From assembly GCF_902726655.1 (NCBI RefSeq), contig NZ_CACVAN010000001.1, forward strand, positions 3,658,001-3,722,000: a DNA stretch of 64,000 bases, in the 5' to 3' direction. Below, piece by piece: positions 61,720 to 64,000 of this stretch; position 1 is the stretch's first letter, and every line of letters starts with the position of its first letter. The position numbers and the translations under genes are program-made. Under the pieces are notes generated by a model that worked only from the letters and a program-made list of their open reading frames with translations, was not told the origin of the DNA and searched no databases. This DNA comes from Virgibacillus ihumii. Lineage in GTDB: Bacteria > Bacillota > Bacilli > Bacillales > Amphibacillaceae.

Positions 61720-62159
61720 TCAGGTTTATCCTCCCGTTCCATGATGGAAGCCAGTTTTTCCAGTGAACTGATAAACTCAGTTATTTCTTCTTCGTCAAAA
61801 TGGCCCAGGTATTTACCGATTTCCGTATAAATTTCTTCTTCTGTGTATTCGATAAGTTTTATACCTTTTTCTGTGACATATAAATAAACATTTCGTCGAT
61901 CATTTTCATCCCTGACCCGCTTGATTAAATCTTTTTCATACAGTCGGGTGATTTGTGCTGTAACTGCACTTTTTCCGACTCCAAAAGCATGTGCGATGTC
62001 AGTGCTGGTGCATTCTTCATGTTTTTGAATATACTGCAGTGTTGCAAACTGATCGGTTGTAATATCGGAATGTATTTTTTCTTTCATCATACTGTTTACA
62101 TTGCGATAGATGCTGTTTGTTGCATCCTGGTAGCGGTTGATGAGCTTCCTCAGTTCCAT
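61716..62159 (-). CDS. MarR-family repressor
   Basis: A 147-residue winged-helix regulator: ITTDQFATLQYIQKHEECTSTDIAHAFGVGKSAVTAQITRLYEKDLIKRVRDENDRRNVYLYVTEKG is the full wHTH (helix, recognition helix at KSAVTAQI, wing at RDENDRRNVYL). It overlaps the MMPL gene by 4 nt and should repress the pair until a ligand binds. GGAGGAACAG lies before the ATG. A perfect inverted repeat covers the -10 region upstream. Confidence 0.9.
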   Translation of the reverse strand: MELRKLINRYQDATNSIYRNVNSMMKEKIHSDITTDQFATLQYIQKHEECTSTDIAHAFGVGKSAVTAQITRLYEKDLIKRVRDENDRRNVYLYVTEKGIKLIEYTEEEIYTEIGKYLGHFDEEEITEFISSLEKLASIMEREDKPE

Positions 62160-62193
62160 TTCTGTTCCTCCTGATTTAATTGTTCAATACATG

Positions 62194-62219
62194 AATAGTT
62201 CAATTAGTGAACTATTATA
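62194..62219 (-). promoter_or_regulatory. MarR operator overlapping the promoter
   Basis: aatagttca-attag-tgaactatt is a perfect 9-bp inverted repeat with a 5-bp spacer (62194-62216), typical of MarR sites. On the minus strand TATAAT (62219-62214) overlaps its edge, so binding would block the polymerase. Confidence 0.75.
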
Positions 62220-62289
62220 TCATAACAGCATCATCTGTGTTTGACAACATAAATGTGAGTCAAGGATGCAGCACAGCTGCAGTTGCCAT

Positions 62290-62319
62290 AAAAAAAGACC
62301 GGCCGGTTGACGGCCGATC
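62290..62319 (-). terminator. Terminator after the TDT-family gene
   Basis: On the minus strand gatcggccg pairs with cggccggtc (one G-U) around a tcaac loop, then seven T residues. Confidence 0.8.
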
Positions 62320-62321
62320 AA

Positions 62322-63362
62322 TTATTGGATCGCATGTTCATGTTTTCTGCCTTCCGTTAATCGTGACTTGATGTAGAGGGTAATCTGTCCAACGAGTGCC
62401 AGCAGAACAACCCAGGCCCAGTAGTTCATGAATACTTCCTGGAATTTATACAACGAATCCGGAATCGTATAAAACGGATTCAAATGCATGACCCATGTGA
62501 ACGTGTAAAACATGCCGAATGTAAAGTTGCGGGACCATTGGGTAACTTGATATGTAAATAGTCCCTTGTCGAGTCCATAACGTTTAATACGCTTAACGGA
62601 GCGGATAACTTCCACAATTTCCACTCCAACGAGAAGAACAAAGACAACTCCCCAGAATACTGATACAAAGAATGGCGTAAAAGTATTAGTTGTTACGATT
62701 GCCAAGCCGGTTATGGACAGAGCCCCATGAATAATGCAATTCGTATTTGCCCAATCATCTGCCAGATTCCAATTCTTCGTACGCAAATACCGGTTACCGA
62801 TCAGTGTGATGCCGGATAGATAGAATATTAGTCCTAAAATAATGATTCCTTCAGAAAAATAAACCGGAAACGGAAAGAAAACATTGTTTAACAGAATTAT
62901 AATCGATTGGGTTCCTACGGTTGATAGCAATACTGCCCCATGAACAGGATAATCCTTATGATCAAAAAACAATTGCTTGAAATTATAAAAACAATTGGCC
63001 AAAAAAAATAGAAATAAAAACGTATTAAAAATAGCCATCGCTTCGGTCATCAGGTAAATGCCGGGGAAGTACCGTAAAAACACATTACAAAGAACCGATA
63101 CGCCGGCAATCCATGTACCGATTACAAATGAGTTAACCGGATGATGGATAAAGGGAATTAAAAAGTCCCGGTGGAAAAACTGCACAGATAGATCTTTGTA
63201 TATAATAATCCATGCAATAAGAAGTATAAATGTAAGGTACTTTCCAAGTTGAATGTCCAGTAGGGGAAATGCCTCTACAGCACCGATCAGGAAAATACCG
63301 TTTGCCATGATGATAGCTCCATTTGCTGGTTCCACTTTTTTATAGCTGCCTTTTAATAACAT
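62322..63362 (-). CDS. TDT/SLAC1-family (tellurite-resistance/dicarboxylate) membrane channel-like protein
   Basis: A 346-residue integral membrane protein with about ten helices. The spaced pattern FIHHPVNSFVIGTWIAG near residue 90 and IIHGALSITGLA near 210, together with the ten-helix layout, suggest the TDT group (TehA, Mae1, SLAC1 anion channels); the match is by topology and short motifs only. It may move a small anion such as nitrite, sulfite or malate. ATG with AGGCGGG upstream; TATAAT at 63406-63401 on the minus strand is a likely -10. It is divergent from the haem-type membrane gene, with an Fnr-like site between them. Confidence 0.55.
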   Translation of the reverse strand: MLLKGSYKKVEPANGAIIMANGIFLIGAVEAFPLLDIQLGKYLTFILLIAWIIIYKDLSVQFFHRDFLIPFIHHPVNSFVIGTWIAGVSVLCNVFLRYFPGIYLMTEAMAIFNTFLFLFFLANCFYNFKQLFFDHKDYPVHGAVLLSTVGTQSIIILLNNVFFPFPVYFSEGIIILGLIFYLSGITLIGNRYLRTKNWNLADDWANTNCIIHGALSITGLAIVTTNTFTPFFVSVFWGVVFVLLVGVEIVEVIRSVKRIKRYGLDKGLFTYQVTQWSRNFTFGMFYTFTWVMHLNPFYTIPDSLYKFQEVFMNYWAWVVLLALVGQITLYIKSRLTEGRKHEHAIQ

Positions 63363-63443
63363 TGCGTTCCCGCCTATGCTGAATTAAGTTTACGATATGA
63401 TTATATCATGTTTGTGTATTTTTTCATTATGACTTTGTGAAAC

Positions 63444-63459
63444 TGTGGTAAATATCACA
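63444..63459. promoter_or_regulatory. Fnr-like binding site between two divergent membrane genes
   Basis: TGTGGTAAATATCACA differs at one base from TGTGA-N6-TCACA. Its centre (63451.5) is about 41.5 bp before the start expected from TACAAT at 63481-63486, the class II activation position. It is also about 57 bp upstream of the divergent TDT-like gene's likely start. Confidence 0.7.
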
Positions 63460-63504
63460 AAAGAAAGAAGGCATGTTGGTTACAATACAGACAGAGGTGA
63501 AAAT

Positions 63505-63966
63505 ATGAATTATTGGTTTATCCTGAACATCGCACTGTTCATGGTTTCAGTCATTTTGTATATTCGTGATCCGTCTTTGGCCGTTCTGGTTGCCGTTAGT
63601 GGTCTGGTTTTCATATTATTTAATTGGAATATGCATGCAATTTTTTCAAAGATACGCAGTCTGAACAGCCGGAATGACCGAATTAAAATAGCTGCACATG
63701 CCCGGAAAATCATGCCGTTTCATCTGATGATCGGTAATATCGGACTGATATTTATCATATTGCATGTTCTGTTGATCATTCAGCAGTACGGAATTACATA
63801 TGTGACGTATAAAGCAGCAAGCGGAGGAATTGCATTTGCAGGCCTTATTGGTGTTTTGTTCAGCGGCTATTTGCGAAGGAAGAAAGCTACTGGTAAACGC
63901 CGGCGTGCGCATTTGCAACTGTCCATGCTATTATTTTTCATGATGGCATTACACGTCATTTGGTAA
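63505..63966 (+). CDS. Predicted four-helix b-type haem membrane protein
   Basis: A 153-residue integral protein with four helices (about 5-20, 26-44, 72-93, 105-122, and a last one 136-153; the first two may form a hairpin). H73 and H87 in one helix and H136 and H150 in another are each 14 residues apart, the H-x13-H spacing used by membrane cytochromes and ferric reductases to hold two haems across the membrane. RKIMPFHLMIGNIGLI and RRRAHLQLSMLLFFM mark the two helices. No family name is recognised. ATG at 63505 with AGAGGTGAAAAT upstream; a longer reading covers the Fnr site and promoter and is rejected. Likely switched on without oxygen. Confidence 0.6.
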   Translation: MNYWFILNIALFMVSVILYIRDPSLAVLVAVSGLVFILFNWNMHAIFSKIRSLNSRNDRIKIAAHARKIMPFHLMIGNIGLIFIILHVLLIIQQYGITYVTYKAASGGIAFAGLIGVLFSGYLRRKKATGKRRRAHLQLSMLLFFMMALHVIW

Positions 63967-64000
63967 TTCGGTGAATTAGATCAAAAGTCACTGTTGCATG

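Overview
The window reads as chromosome of a Gram-positive, spore-forming, probably salt-tolerant member of the Bacillaceae, near Virgibacillus, Oceanobacillus or Lentibacillus. This rests on strong AGGAGG-type ribosome sites, frequent GTG/TTG starts, moderate GC, an Fnr with a C-terminal iron-sulfur cysteine cluster, a sporulation-type autolysin, an intracellular subtilisin, a BCCT transporter, and the queG / yhbB-like / trmL gene order known from Bacillus subtilis. Genus is inferred, not proven.

Layout. 0-8.3 kb: CBS protein, GNAT-VOC pair, a degraded gene, a divergent BCCT transporter, an unusual amidase-SPOR-glucosaminidase autolysin, small membrane or secreted proteins, a DinB-like protein and a HAD phosphatase. 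8.4-10.1 kb: a 20-bp tandem repeat array split by an IS256-family element with an 8-bp target duplication. 10.2-13 kb: a class V aminotransferase-serA operon for serine. 13-20 kb: drug exporter, stress protein, intracellular protease, exonuclease-SDR-YdbC cluster, sppA-RDD. 20-23 kb: a glucose-type PTS operon (IIA-antiterminator-IICB) behind a RAT/terminator switch. 23-29.3 kb: acyl-CoA synthetase, AI-2E transporter, patatin, GNAT, and a probable type I toxin-antitoxin locus. 29.5-34.9 kb: histidine kinase-regulator plus three-gene ABC exporter resembling the linearmycin-resistance system LnrJK-LnrLMN. 35-40.7 kb: hydrolase, S9 peptidase, D-amino acid aminotransferase, fnr, tRNA-Gly. 40.8-46.4 kb: a structured Bacillaceae-type repeat, ABC-class ATPase, queG, ogt, an amidase, trmL. 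47-51 kb: odhAB. 52-58.5 kb: helD, purine and nucleoside transport, a murG-like gene. 58.5-64 kb: MarR-MMPL operon, a TDT-family channel, and a small predicted haem-binding membrane protein behind an Fnr site.

Three layers are not explained by the genes. First, many intergenic spaces hold short arrays of degenerate 20-22 bp repeats, about two turns of DNA helix, with different sequences at different loci and often starting directly behind stop codons. Second, a hairpin-forming element of about 50 bp occurs three times, always upstream of a gene and in the same orientation as that gene. Third, two Fnr-like sites sit about 41 bp upstream of predicted transcription starts, one before fnr itself and one before the predicted haem protein. 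These, with the toxin locus, are the best leads in the window.
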